Made by a program: the position numbers and the translations under genes. Source: Zopfochytrium polystomum (lineage: Eukaryota > Chytridiomycota > Chytridiomycetes > Chytridiales > Chytridiaceae). From it: a stretch of DNA of 64,000 bases. A model generated the notes under the pieces. The model had not been told where the DNA came from and did not search any database. It saw only the letters and a list, made by a program, of their open reading frames with translations. Shown here piece after piece: positions 19,368-29,018 of this stretch; the first letter of the stretch is position 1, and every line of letters begins with the position of its first letter. The stretch spans positions 248,001 to 312,000 of the forward strand of contig JAIVFJ010000058.1 in NCBI GenBank assembly GCA_025765615.1. Direction: 5' to 3'.

Positions 19368-19794
19368 TTCCATTTAGCTTTTGATTGGGTTTCACTATCA
19401 TTATGATCCTCCCATCTTGGATGGCGCAGCTTTGGCCGGCTCAAATCCAGTTCTCTTCTTTCTGTTCATTCCATTCTTGGGCACACAAGCGTTTCTACCT
19501 TTTCACCTTGTTGACCTCGTTCCTTTCATGGAACGTGCATTTTTCTTTCTTGGGTGCTGCCATCGAATAGAAACAATCTCTGCATCACCGTAATATTGAT
19601 GTACCAAGAGGCTTGATGGGGCTCCCACTGTTTACATTTTGTGCTGCGCCAGAATGACAAACCAAAGCTCTCTGCAACAACCCTCTCCTGTCACAATGAA
19701 AAAACATATTACTCAAGCAATATCAGAGGTCCATTGAACTATTCTGTACCTAAATACAATGATATTCTATCGATCACACGGCAACATTAGGAGA

Positions 19795-20990
19795 TGGCGC
19801 TGGTCCCCCTGGGTCGTGCCCGCCTCCACCAACGCCTCGACAATCTCCTTGTGCTTAAACTGCGCGACCATCATCAGTGTGAATCCTTCCGAGCTGACTG
19901 TTCTCGTCGGCGCGACCCGACGCGACCAGGCGCCTGATCATATACACCAGGCCATTCGCCGCCGCAAACGTCAGCGGCGTGTGCCCGTCGAAGCGCTCCA
20001 CGTTCGGGTCCGCCCCGGCCTCCAGGAGCGCAACCACGCAGTCCGGGTGCCCGCCCATCACCGCCGCCGCCAGCGGCGTCACACCTTTGCTGTTCGCCAC
20101 GTCCACGCCCCCGACGACGACGCGATCACCCGCGTCGTTCTTGATCGCCAGCAGCTCCGCGATAACGTCCCTGCGTCCCACACATGCGGCCGCAAACAGC
20201 GGCGTGATCCCTTCGAGGACTGTCGCGCCGCCGCCGCCCTCGCCGCTTGGTTGCTCCTCGCGATACGTTGCGCGCGGGTCCGCGCCGTGCGCGAGAAGCC
20301 ACTTGACGACGCTGGCATTGGACGGCGCGGCGCTCACGGCGGTGGCGGCGGCCGCGGCCGCGGCGTGCAACGCTTGACGGCCGTTCTTGTCGGCCGCGTG
20401 GATGTCGGCGCCACGGTCAAAGAGGAGCTGGACGCACCCGGTGCTGCCGGTCGCGGCGGCCGCCAGGATCGGAGTCGCTTCGTCGTGGTCGCGGGCGTTC
20501 ACATCCGCGCCGCGATCCAGCAGGAGCGCAGCCATCTCGGCATGGGCATTGCGACAGGCCGCGTGAAGTGCAGTCTCCCCGCTGTCGCTCGCGATCGTGA
20601 CATCCGCCCCTCGCTCGAGCAGCAGCCGTGCGCAGTCTCCGCTGTTTTCAGAGACGGCAGTGATCAACGGTGACTCGCCCTTGGAGTCTCTGATGTTGAT
20701 ATCGGCGCCGTGGTCGAGGAGGACGGCGAGAAACTCGGGGAGGTTGATTTGGCTCGAGATGTGGAGGGCAGTGGTGGTCAAAGTCCCTGGCGGCTCGGCG
20801 GGGTCGTCTGGAATAAAGACTGGAACTACGACAAGGTTGCCCTGGTTCACACCCTTCTTGAGGATGGACGTTCCCAGGTCGAGGTTTCTGTCGGCGCAGT
20901 CACTGGCAAGGACCTTTGTGTCGCGGTATGCGGCGGGTCGTACCAAGGGGAGGCGGCGGCAGTGCCCTCACATACGGCGGCAAACGGAGG
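19795..20990 (-). pseudogene. ankyrin-repeat protein copy 1, frameshifted at both ends
   Basis: Nearly identical to the intact copy at 23150-24406 in its middle (IPDDPAEPPGTLTTTALHISSQINLPEFLAVLLDHGADINIRD through repeats with LLLERGADVTIASDSGETALHAACRNAHAEMAALLLDRGADVNARD). The frame breaks near the start (around WYDPP, 20930) and near the end (ADENSQLG in place of ADVNRVSSEGFTP, about 19900, from a two-base deletion). The open part has about eight ankyrin units. Together with cerato-platanin copy 1 it forms one arm of an inverted duplication. Confidence 0.8.
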
Positions 20991-21216
20991 CGTTGGTGGC
21001 CATATCTTTTGGTCTCTTTGCTGCGGCGCCCGCGTCTTGCTTCCGTCTGTCGTGCTCTTGCGGTCACCACGATTCAACTCCCAAACGCGAGGACCCCTCG
21101 GCAGGCCAGCCGGCGCCGCCCTTCCTCTGCCCATTCCCGTTTTCGACTTTGACGAAACAGCGCACTGTGGGCTACCTACATATTTATATGTGTTACGCCG
21201 AGCACACGCATTTTCA

Positions 21217-22371
21217 TCAAGACACAGTGCAGGACGACACGCTCGTCCCTCTGCCAGCCGTCGCTCCCGCCTCCACCAACGCCTCGACAATCTCCGTGTG
21301 CTTAAAGTGCTGCGCGACTATCATCGGCGTGAACCCTTTTGCGCTGACGCGGTTCACATCCGCGCGGCCCGACGCGATCAGAAGCCTGGCCAGATCCACC
21401 AAGCCATTCGCCGCCGCAAACGTCAACGGGGTGTGCGCGTCGACGCGTTCAATGTTCGGGTCCGCCCCGGCCTCTAGCAGCGCAACCACACACTCGCGGT
21501 GCTCACCCATCACCGCCGCCGCCAGCGGCGTCACCCCCATGCGGCGGGTCGCTCACTGCCGCGGCGACGTGCAGCGCCTGGTGGCCGTGCGCGTCGGCCC
21601 TGCGGATATCCGCGCCGGCGTCGAGGAGCGCCGCCACGGCGTCGGCGCTGCCCTGCATTGCGGCCACGTGCAGCGGGATCGCCCGCATATCGGGCACATC
21701 GCCCCCGCCGCCGAGGATGCCGTTCGGGTCGGCGCCGCGGGTCAGCAGAAGCCGCACGCAGTCGATGTTCTCGGCCCACAGCGACGCGAGGAGCGGCGTG
21801 CGGTCGAAGCGGTCCGGGTTGGCGGCGGAATCCGCCGCGGCGCCGCGGTCCAGGAGCAGGCGGACGCACTCGGTGCTGCCGGCTGCGGCGGCGTCGAGGA
21901 TCGCGGGAGTTCCGTCGTGCGCGCGGGCGTCGACCGCCGCGCCGCGGTCCAGCAAAAGTGCAGCCATCTCGGGAAGGGCTTCGCGGCAGGCCGCGTGAAG
22001 GGCGGTCACGCCTTTGCTGCTCGCGATCGTGACGTCCGCGCCGTGGTCGAGGAGGACGGCGACGCATGCGGGGAGGTTCATCTGGCTCGAAATGAGGAGG
22101 GCGGAGACCGTCTCGGTCTCTTGTGGCTCGGCCGGGTCATCTGGGATGGAGACAGGAATGACGACGCGGCCGTCCGGATTCACACCCTTCTTGAGGATGG
22201 ACTTGACCAGGTCGATGTTCTTGTCGGTGCAGGCGGTGCAAAGGGCCTTTGTGTCGGCGTAGGTGGCGGGGTTGTACCAAGGGGAGGCCGCGGCAATGGC
22301 CTCGCACGCGGCGGCGACGGCCGCGTGACGGGCCGCGGTGTCGGCGGCGGCGGTTGAGTGGGCGGTGGCCA
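21217..22371 (-). CDS. ankyrin-repeat protein copy 2, one G-run frameshift
   Basis: ATG 22371 (MATAHSTAAADTAARHAAVAAACEAIAAASPWYNPATYADTK). Ankyrin repeats follow with the usual G-TPLH and LLL-GAD signatures (VLLDHGADVTIASSKGVTALHAAC, LLLDRGAAVDARAHDGTPAILDAAA, LLLTRGADPNG, ALLDAGADIRRADAHGHQALHVAA). At a run of five C/G (21534-21538) the frame shifts by one base; the next frame continues the repeats (GVTPLAAAVMGEHRECVVALLEAGADPNIER) to the end SSCTVS at 21217. Removing one base would give one gene of about 380 aa, so a sequencing error is likely. Ankyrin solenoids bind proteins; the partner is unknown. No signal peptide or membrane segment. Confidence 0.75.
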
Positions 22372-22765
22372 TGTGGAAGAATGTTGGGGAAAACACAATA
22401 ATAATATGTAGTAACGAAAAGAAAAAACGGGAAAAAAAAAGAAATGGAAACACTGAGTTGGGAACGAGACAAACTAACGCATTTACGCCACCGTCGGAGG
22501 AGTAATGAGATTGCCTTCCTTTTTCCTTTTGATCACTCTGTTTGATTGCGGATTCCGAGGACCCCGCGGCAATTGCCTGTCCGCTTCCGCTCCCGAATTC
22601 ACCCCCTCGTCTCGACGTCCCATCTCATCTGCACCACCACACACACGCACTCATCACTCTCTGTCTCTTCGCTCTTTGCCAGCCGAACAGCCGCAACTCT
22701 GCGATGGTGCGAGATGCGCGCTTCTCCCTTATGTCTTGTCTGTTCACGTCGAGCACTCGCACCCA

Positions 22766-22990
22766 TCATGAGACAGTGCAGGACGACGCGCTGGTCCCTC
22801 TGCCCGGCGACGCACCCGCCTCCACTAACGCCTCGACGATCTCCGTGTGCTTAAAGTGCTGCGCGACCATCATCGGCGTGAACCCCTTTGCGCTGACGCG
22901 GTTCACATCCGCGCGGCCTGAATCAAACAAAAGACTGGCCAGATCCACCAAGCCATTCGCCGCCGCAAACGTCAACGGGGTGTGCGCGTG
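22766..22990 (-). pseudogene. ankyrin fragment, copy of the last two repeats
   Basis: The reverse frame AHTPLTFAAANGLVDLASLLFDSGRADVNRVSAKGFTPMMVAQHFKHTEIVEALVEAG ending SSCTVS closely matches the C-terminus of copy 2 (about 21217-21445). No start or upstream repeats are present, so this is a partial duplication inserted between copies 2 and 3. Confidence 0.8.
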
Positions 22991-23149
22991 TGCAAAGGGC
23001 CACAACGGCTGGCCTGCCGAGGGGTCTGCGGGTTTGGGATTCGAATCCGCAGCCAAACGGGCGGGTGGCGCAAAATCTGCAAAGACAAAACATCCAAATT
23101 CGGAAAATTTCAAAAGAAAAAAATTAAGCAGCAATCAACAGACAACTCA

Positions 23150-24406
23150 ATGGCCACCGACAACGCCGCCCGTCACGCCGCCCGTCACGCCGCCGTCGCC
23201 GCCGCCTGCGAGGCCATTGCCGAGGCCTTCCCCTGGTACGACCCCGCCGTCTATGCCGACACAAAGGCCCTTTCCACTGCCTGCGCCTGCAAGAACCTCG
23301 ACCTGGTAACGTCCATCCTCAAGAAGGGTGCGAACCCGGACAACCTCGTCGTCGTTCCAGTCTTTATTCCAGACGACCCCGCCGAGCCGCCAGGGACTTT
23401 GACCACCACTGCCCTCCACATCTCGAGCCAAATCAACCTCCCCGAGTTTCTCGCCGTCCTCCTCGACCACGGCGCCGATATCAACATCAGAGACTCCAAG
23501 GGCGAGTCACCGTTGATCACTGCCGTCTCTGAAAACAGCGGAGACTGCGCACGGCTGCTGCTCGAGCGAGGGGCGGATGTCACGATCGCGAGCGACAGCG
23601 GGGAGACTGCACTTCACGCGGCCTGTCGCAATGCCCATGCCGAGATGGCTGCGCTCCTGCTGGATCGCGGCGCGGATGTGAACGCCCGCGACCACGACGA
23701 AGCGACTCCGATCCTGGCGGCCGCCGCGACCGGCAGCACCGGGTGCGTCCAGCTCCTCTTTGACCGTGGCGCCGACATCCACGCGGCCGACAAGAACGGC
23801 CGTCAAGCGTTGCACGCCGCGGCCGCGGCCGCCGCCACCGCCGTGAGCGCCGCGCCGTCCAATGCCAGCGTCGTCAAGTGGCTTCTCGCGCACGGCGCGG
23901 ACCCGCGCGCAACGTATCGCGAGGAGCAACCAAGCGGCGAGGGCGGCGGCGGCGCGACAGTCCTCGAAGGGATCACGCCGCTGTTTGCGGCCGCATGTGT
24001 GGGACGCAGGGACGTTATCGCGGAGCTGCTGGCGATCAAGAACGACGCGGGTGATCGCGTCGTCGTGGACGTAGACGTGGCGAACAGCAAAGGTGTGACG
24101 CCGCTGGCGGCGGCGGTGATGGGCGGGCACCTGGACTGCGTGGTTGCGCTCCTGGAGGCGGGGGCGGACCCGAACGTGGAGCGCTTCGATGGGCACACGC
24201 TGCTGACGTTTGCGGCGGCGAATGGCCTGGTGGATATGATCAGGCTCCTTGTCGCTTCGGGTCGCGCCGACGTGAACCGCGTCAGCTCGGAAGGATTCAC
24301 ACCGATGATGGTCGCGCAGCACTTTATGCACAAGGAGATTGTCGAGGCGTTGGTGGAGGCGGGCGCGACCCGGGGGACCAGCGCGTTGTCCTGCGCCATC
24401 TCGTGA
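23150..24406 (+). CDS. ankyrin-repeat protein copy 3, intact, 418 aa
   Basis: ATG 23150 (MATDNAARHAARHAAVAAACEAIAEAFPWYDPAVYADTK) begins an unbroken frame to TGA 24404-24406. The N-terminal 65 residues include an alanine-rich helix and the motif LDLVTSILKKGANPDN. Then about nine ankyrin units run from TTTALHISSQINLPEFLAVLLDHGADIN to FTPMMVAQHFMHKEIVEALVEAG. The length and ends of the two broken relatives can be judged against it. The role is unknown, probably a cytosolic protein-binding scaffold. It and the adjacent cerato-platanin fragment mirror the arm at 18930-20990. Confidence 0.88.
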   Translation: MATDNAARHAARHAAVAAACEAIAEAFPWYDPAVYADTKALSTACACKNLDLVTSILKKGANPDNLVVVPVFIPDDPAEPPGTLTTTALHISSQINLPEFLAVLLDHGADINIRDSKGESPLITAVSENSGDCARLLLERGADVTIASDSGETALHAACRNAHAEMAALLLDRGADVNARDHDEATPILAAAATGSTGCVQLLFDRGADIHAADKNGRQALHAAAAAAATAVSAAPSNASVVKWLLAHGADPRATYREEQPSGEGGGGATVLEGITPLFAAACVGRRDVIAELLAIKNDAGDRVVVDVDVANSKGVTPLAAAVMGGHLDCVVALLEAGADPNVERFDGHTLLTFAAANGLVDMIRLLVASGRADVNRVSSEGFTPMMVAQHFMHKEIVEALVEAGATRGTSALSCAIS

Positions 24407-24763
24407 TGGTGCCGTATGATCGAAAAAGTTTTTGTATGTAGCACACTTCAACCAAAGCTCCGCGAGAAGAAAAGGGATCTAGTGCAGAGCTTTGGTGAGC
24501 CAGTCAAGCAGACCTTAAGCAGACCAAGATGCAGCAACCGGTTGGTCAATATTATGGCGATCCACAGTGAGTTTCTATTCGATGGCACCCTAGAAAGAAA
24601 AATGCACGTTGCGTGGCGGGAAAAGAGGTCAACACGGCGAAACAGAGGCAGAAACGCTGGAATGCCTTTGAAATGGAATGAAGATTTAGAAGATAACTGG
24701 ACTTTAGCCGGCGAAAGCCGCGCCATCCGAGAGGCAAGGAGAAGAAGCAAAACCAGAAGACAT

Positions 24764-24922
24764 GCCCGTGTCCACCTCAACAACGGTCGCGGCGACGCGA
24801 CCGAGGGTCTCCGCCTGACCGCCAGTTAAGTCGTTCATCGCGTCCTCGCCTATGGCAAGCGAGCTTCCGAGGTCGACGGCAATCAGATTGAGGTCGTTGT
24901 ACAACACGGTGAAGCACTTGCC
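24764..24922 (-). pseudogene. cerato-platanin fragment (copy 4)
   Basis: The reverse frame GKCFTVLYNDLNLIAVDLGSSLAIGEDAMNDLTGGQAETLGRVAATVVEVDTG matches the C-terminal half of copies 1 and 2. The N-terminal half and signal peptide are gone and the last cysteine is missing. The downstream flank (to about 24440) resembles the flank of copy 1 (19400-19640), showing that this is the partner of copy 1 in the inverted duplication. Confidence 0.85.
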
Positions 24923-25875
24923 GCGTGCTGCTGAGACGCTTGCTCGTGTGGGCACGAATTCTTTGCTCTTTGCAGGTTGGGAGGAGTATTCCGTGGTTTT
25001 TCGCATTGTCGTTCGATTCCTTGAAGCCTTGAAACAGTTTGGAGAGCTTCGGCCTAATGACGACTCTCCACAGTTTTTTGGAAGAAACGGCTCTGACGGC
25101 AGGCGAACTGTTTCAACCCTTCAACGAAAACGGCACTCGCAAAAATCACTCAAAACTCCCTTCCGCTTGAGATCCGATCGCCGCCTTGAGTAATGGCCCA
25201 CTTCAGGACGAGGGCGTAATCGCTTTTTTCTGCAGGCTGTCCCTTGGATCCGGCTGCTGCTGTGCAGAGCCCAGGGTGTGTGTCGTTCGAGCAGCTTTTT
25301 CCACGGGACTCCCGCGACCGTGATGAAGAAGAACTGGAATCGTCCGAAGGTGGTGGTGAGTCGATCGGTGGTGGCGTGGCTAACGGCCGCGCTTATCCTC
25401 TGAGTGATTGAGGAGCATTGACCGCCACAGGGTGTCCATTGACGCTCGCCGGGGACCCCAACTTTGAATTTGAGCGGACAGCACGGGCGACCGGTCGTCT
25501 TTGCCTCCAATGACGAAGCCGATTTCACATCGGCTTGTCTGGCGGCAAAAAAACCGAGCGTGTGTGCATCTTTTTTGCACGATAAGGTTTGTTACGCGCA
25601 TATACTTGCAACTCAACAAAGCAGATCGCGGACAGAGCGTAGGTGATGCAGTGATTTCTATTCGTTATCGCTCGTATGTTGAATGGTTGAACCCAGGGAC
25701 GGCAATGAAGTGTCATGTGAAGGAAAGAGGTCAACAGGAGGAATGAGAAAGAGGAGGAGGAGGAGCAAGAGAGTATCCTTAAGATTTAAGAAGGAAATGG
25801 AAACTCGTGACTGATGGCAGTCCATGACGATGAGAATGAACAAAGAACCCGAGAAAAAAAAGAAAAAAACTCGTT
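24923..25875. other. no gene seen
   Basis: Short frames without motifs. The part from 24923 to about 25200 is probably the decayed upstream region of the cerato-platanin fragment. Confidence 0.35.
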
Positions 25876-26328
25876 TCACAGGCCGCACACGGACGGGTCC
25901 ACCTCGACCGCGGTGGCGGCGACTCGACCGAGGGCCTCAGCCTGGCCGCCGGTCAAGTCGTTCATGGCGTCCTCGCCCATGACAAACGAGTTCCCGACGT
26001 CGACGGCAATGACGTTGACGGACCGCCCGTTGTACGACACGGTGTAGCACTTGCCGCAGTTTGGCGAGTTCCATCCGCCGACGTACGGCGACGCGGCGGC
26101 GTAGGCGGGCAGGGCGTTGATGGACGAGTAGCCCTTTGTCAGCAGGCCGTTGCTGCCGTCGGAGCACGCGACGCTGGAGAGGGAGAGGTCGGTCGCGCGG
26201 TCGTAGTTGTGGTCGTAGGCGACCGACACGTCGTCGCGGCGGTGGAGCGGCGACGCCAGAGCGGACGGGGCGGGTGCGGCGGCGGCGGCGACGGCGGCGA
26301 CGATGGCGAGGATGGCCTTGAATTGCAT
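25876..26328 (-). CDS. cerato-platanin family secreted protein, 150 aa (copy 2)
   Basis: Intact frame from ATG 26328. Residues 1-28 (MQFKAILAIVAAVAAAAAPAPSALA) form a signal peptide, so the product should be secreted. The mature domain has all family landmarks: VSVAYDHNYD, ACSDGSNGLLTKGYSSI, GGWNSPNCGKCYTVSY, NVIAVDVGNSFVMGEDAMNDLTGGQAEALGRV and the terminal SVCGL. The four cysteines (ACSDG, PNCGKC, VCGL) are those expected to form two disulphides. Usual mature length is about 120 residues, as here. The likely role is at the cell wall or in contact with host or substrate polysaccharide. A long CA repeat lies upstream at 26544-26597. Confidence 0.93.
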   Translation of the reverse strand: MQFKAILAIVAAVAAAAAPAPSALASPLHRRDDVSVAYDHNYDRATDLSLSSVACSDGSNGLLTKGYSSINALPAYAAASPYVGGWNSPNCGKCYTVSYNGRSVNVIAVDVGNSFVMGEDAMNDLTGGQAEALGRVAATAVEVDPSVCGL

Positions 26329-26542
26329 TCTTGTGTTTGCTTTTTGGGGGGTGAGGTTGAGGGGAGGGTGTTGAGTTGAGTTGAGCGAGCTCGAGAGAGA
26401 GAGATAGCGTGTGCGTTCGGTTGGATGCGGATGATCAGAGAGCGAGAGAGGCGGCTGTTATATACTGCGCGTTGGGGGACCTTTCCGTGTTTGAGTCGGT
26501 CTGTGGCGGCGGGTGTGGCTTGAACTCCGCCACTGCGTCCCG

Positions 26543-26598
<56 letters not shown>

Positions 26599-27620
26599 CC
26601 GCGCCCGCCCGCATCTCCACTGGTGGTCGCATTGATGATTTATTTATTTCTCTGTTTTTTGTCTGTCAATCCTTCCTTTCTTCTGAGACAGAAATGGAAA
26701 GTGAGAGAGAGGAGATCAGGTGCACGCACTCTCGCGAAAAATTTGTGCCCCAGCCGCACGCGCAGCCACATGCGTGTGACTGACGTGCGTGTATTATTTG
26801 CGCCATTCACACACACACACACTAAAAGAAGACGATGGTAAATACAGCCACGCCCCGCAGTCCGTCCGTTCCGGCTCGGAATGCAAAAGAAAAGGAAAGG
26901 GCCAAAGCCCGACAGTGATGATGCTGGCATGGTGGAGATGGCAAAAAGACAACCAAAACCAAAACGGAGAAACAAAAAAAAAAAAAAGCAGAAAAAAAAG
27001 CAGAAAAAAAATTTCGTGTGGACAGGTAAAAACGATGAGAGAAAGTTTGTCGGTCTGACTGAGTGTGCGTGTGTATGTGTGTGTGTGTGTGTGTGTGTTG
27101 TTCAATTTTATTTAGTGTGACGTTGCACGAGTGCGTATGCGACACGGCTGTGTGTATGTGTGTATGTGTGTGTGTGTGTGTGTGTGAGTTGACGAAGGTT
27201 TCCGCGACGTCTTTTCGGGCTGCAAGCACGCGTGCGCTAGGGAGTGGAAGGAGGAAGAAGACAATCTTCCTCAGCATGAGTGCTTTTGACTCTTCATTGG
27301 TCCGCTTCGTGCAGTGGGGGAGCCCTCGGTGCCGTGTGTAGATCCAGTCCCGCTGGACCATCACCGTACTTTTTGGCAACGACCACATGCGAAAAGCGGC
27401 TGCTGAACCGACTAGCTATCCTATTAATGCCAAGCAGAGTGAGTCACTCTTTGTGGAACTAGAAGGGGAGGTTGGGCGTGAATGTGTATCTGTTGTTCAA
27501 TGTGGCTGCCGTTGATGATCAGCCCGGTGATCTGTCGGAAACGGCCAAGAGAAAAAGATAATAAAAAAAGCGATAAAAAGTAAGAAAACTAGAAAGGGCA
27601 CAGCAGCCCGCACCATCAAA
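26329..27620. other. intergenic with CA/GT microsatellites
   Basis: Promoter region of cerato-platanin copy 2 and 3' flank of copy 3. Dinucleotide runs lie at 26544-26597 (CA), about 26810-26822 (CA), 27063-27098 (GT) and 27150-27186 (GT). Open frames here are Cys-Val or Thr-His artefacts of the repeats. Confidence 0.6.
26544..26597. repeat. (CA)n microsatellite, 54 bp
   Basis: Uninterrupted CA dinucleotides. Confidence 0.97.
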
Positions 27621-28070
27621 TCAAAGCCCGCAGTTCGAAGGCGCCACCTCGACCGCGTCCGCCTGCACGCGCCCCAGCGCCACAGCCTGCCCGCCCGTCA
27701 ACTCATCCATCGCGTCCTGTCCCATGACAAACGAGTTGCCCCTGTCGACCGCCACGACCGTCACGCTCTTCCCGCCGTACGACACGGCGTAGCACTTGCC
27801 GCAGCTCGGCGAGTTCCACCCGCCCACGTACGGCGTCGCAGCCGCGTACACCTTGAGCGACGCGATCGTCGTGTACCCCTTTGTCAGCAGGCCGTTGCTG
27901 CCGTCCGAGCACGCAAAGCTGGCCAGCGGCAGGTTCGTGGTCTTGCTGTAGTTGTTGTCGTACGACACGGAGACTTGGTCGCGGCGAGTGAGCGGCGACG
28001 CCGTGGTCGTCGTGGTCGTCGAGGCGAGGAGGAGGGCGAGGGTCGTCGCGATGGCCGTGGAGAAGTGCAT
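27621..28070 (-). CDS. cerato-platanin family secreted protein, 149 aa (copy 3)
   Basis: Intact frame from ATG 28070. The signal peptide is MHFSTAIATTLALLLAS, followed by a Thr-rich stretch. The domain has VSVSYDNNYSKTTNLPL, ACSDGSNGLLTKGYTTI, GGWNSPSCGKCYAVSY, VTVVAVDRGNSFVMGQDAMDELTGGQAVALGRV and SNCGL, keeping the four cysteines. It is the most diverged of the four copies and the closest to the general fungal consensus (LTKGYTTI, AMDELTGGQAVALGRV), so it may be the older gene from which the others derive. A TATA-like TATATA lies about 135 bp upstream (28204-28209). Confidence 0.93.
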   Translation of the reverse strand: MHFSTAIATTLALLLASTTTTTTASPLTRRDQVSVSYDNNYSKTTNLPLASFACSDGSNGLLTKGYTTIASLKVYAAATPYVGGWNSPSCGKCYAVSYGGKSVTVVAVDRGNSFVMGQDAMDELTGGQAVALGRVQADAVEVAPSNCGL

Positions 28071-28309
28071 TGTGTGGATTGGTTTGATCGGTGTGTTGAT
28101 GGAGAGCGAAGGGATGGGTTCTTTGCCTTTTGTGTGTGAGAGGCGATTGGTAGGTAGTTGTGAGTGCTGAATGATGAGAGAAGTCGCCTCTCTCTGGCGG
28201 GGTTTATATAGATAGCATCGCCGCACGAAAAAAAAGCGAGTGGCGGCGGCCGGGGAAGGACGCGCTTTTTTTGTGTTTTTTTCCTTCTCGTTCCATGCTC
28301 TTTTTTTTA

Positions 28310-29015
28310 GAGGCCGTTTCAAGTCGAAATGGCGGAAATGTTTATGGCGGAAAAAATTCGCTGATTGGCTGAAAACTTTATGGAGGAAACATTTTCCGCC
28401 ATTTTTCTTCCACACCTAATCTTGCTCTATTTTTTTAATTCAGCTAATTGAGGTAATTCCAAACATCTACTTGTCAGCTTGAAGGATGAACTTGTCGGTG
28501 ATCTCAGCCGTTGCAGCTGCTGCGACAGCCACTGCTCTTGCCGCAACTGCTGCTGCAACTGCAGCAGCTGCAATGGCTGATCTCATAGATCCGCTCGAAC
28601 ACGCAAATGGAGTAGTCGTGTCACCCCTTGGTCGGAGGTTGAGCAGGACCATGCCTTTGACAACGGTTGGTACTTTGATCAGTTCTGCTGCAGCCGCAAC
28701 TCTTTCGATCAGATCGCACAGACCATCGAGGACGCCCTCTTTTTTTCTTTGGTGGATCCTAACCCTTCGGTGGATCATCTGATGCATCTGATGCGGCAGT
28801 TGAAGGAGGATTGACGGGTTGGGGACCAGGTTTTGCAGAGGGACGGATAGGCCTTGGGGTCTGCGTTACCATCGGGTTGGTGGCTGGTTCGGCGGTTTGG
28901 TTGGATGACATGTCTTTTCCTCTTTTTTTTTGGGAAAACGGAGGAAAATCACTTTGGACTTGTAATTCCTAATTAGGTCAAAAGAATTTCCGCCATTTCG
29001 ACTTGAAACGGCCTC
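28310..29015. mobile_element. 706-bp PIF/Harbinger-like non-autonomous element, TSD TTA
   Basis: Perfect or near-perfect inverted repeats of about 30 bp (GAGGCCGTTTCAAGTCGAAA, then TGGCGGAAAT) bound the element. TTA flanks both ends (28307-28309, 29016-29018), matching the TWA target duplication of PIF/Harbinger elements. A reverse frame from ATG near 28910 (MSSNQTAEPATNP) runs to a TAG, and the same frame continues with PPKKKRGRPRWS, an AT-hook-like DNA-binding motif. No DDE transposase is present, so mobilisation would need one in trans. Confidence 0.7.
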
Positions 29016-29018
29016 TTA

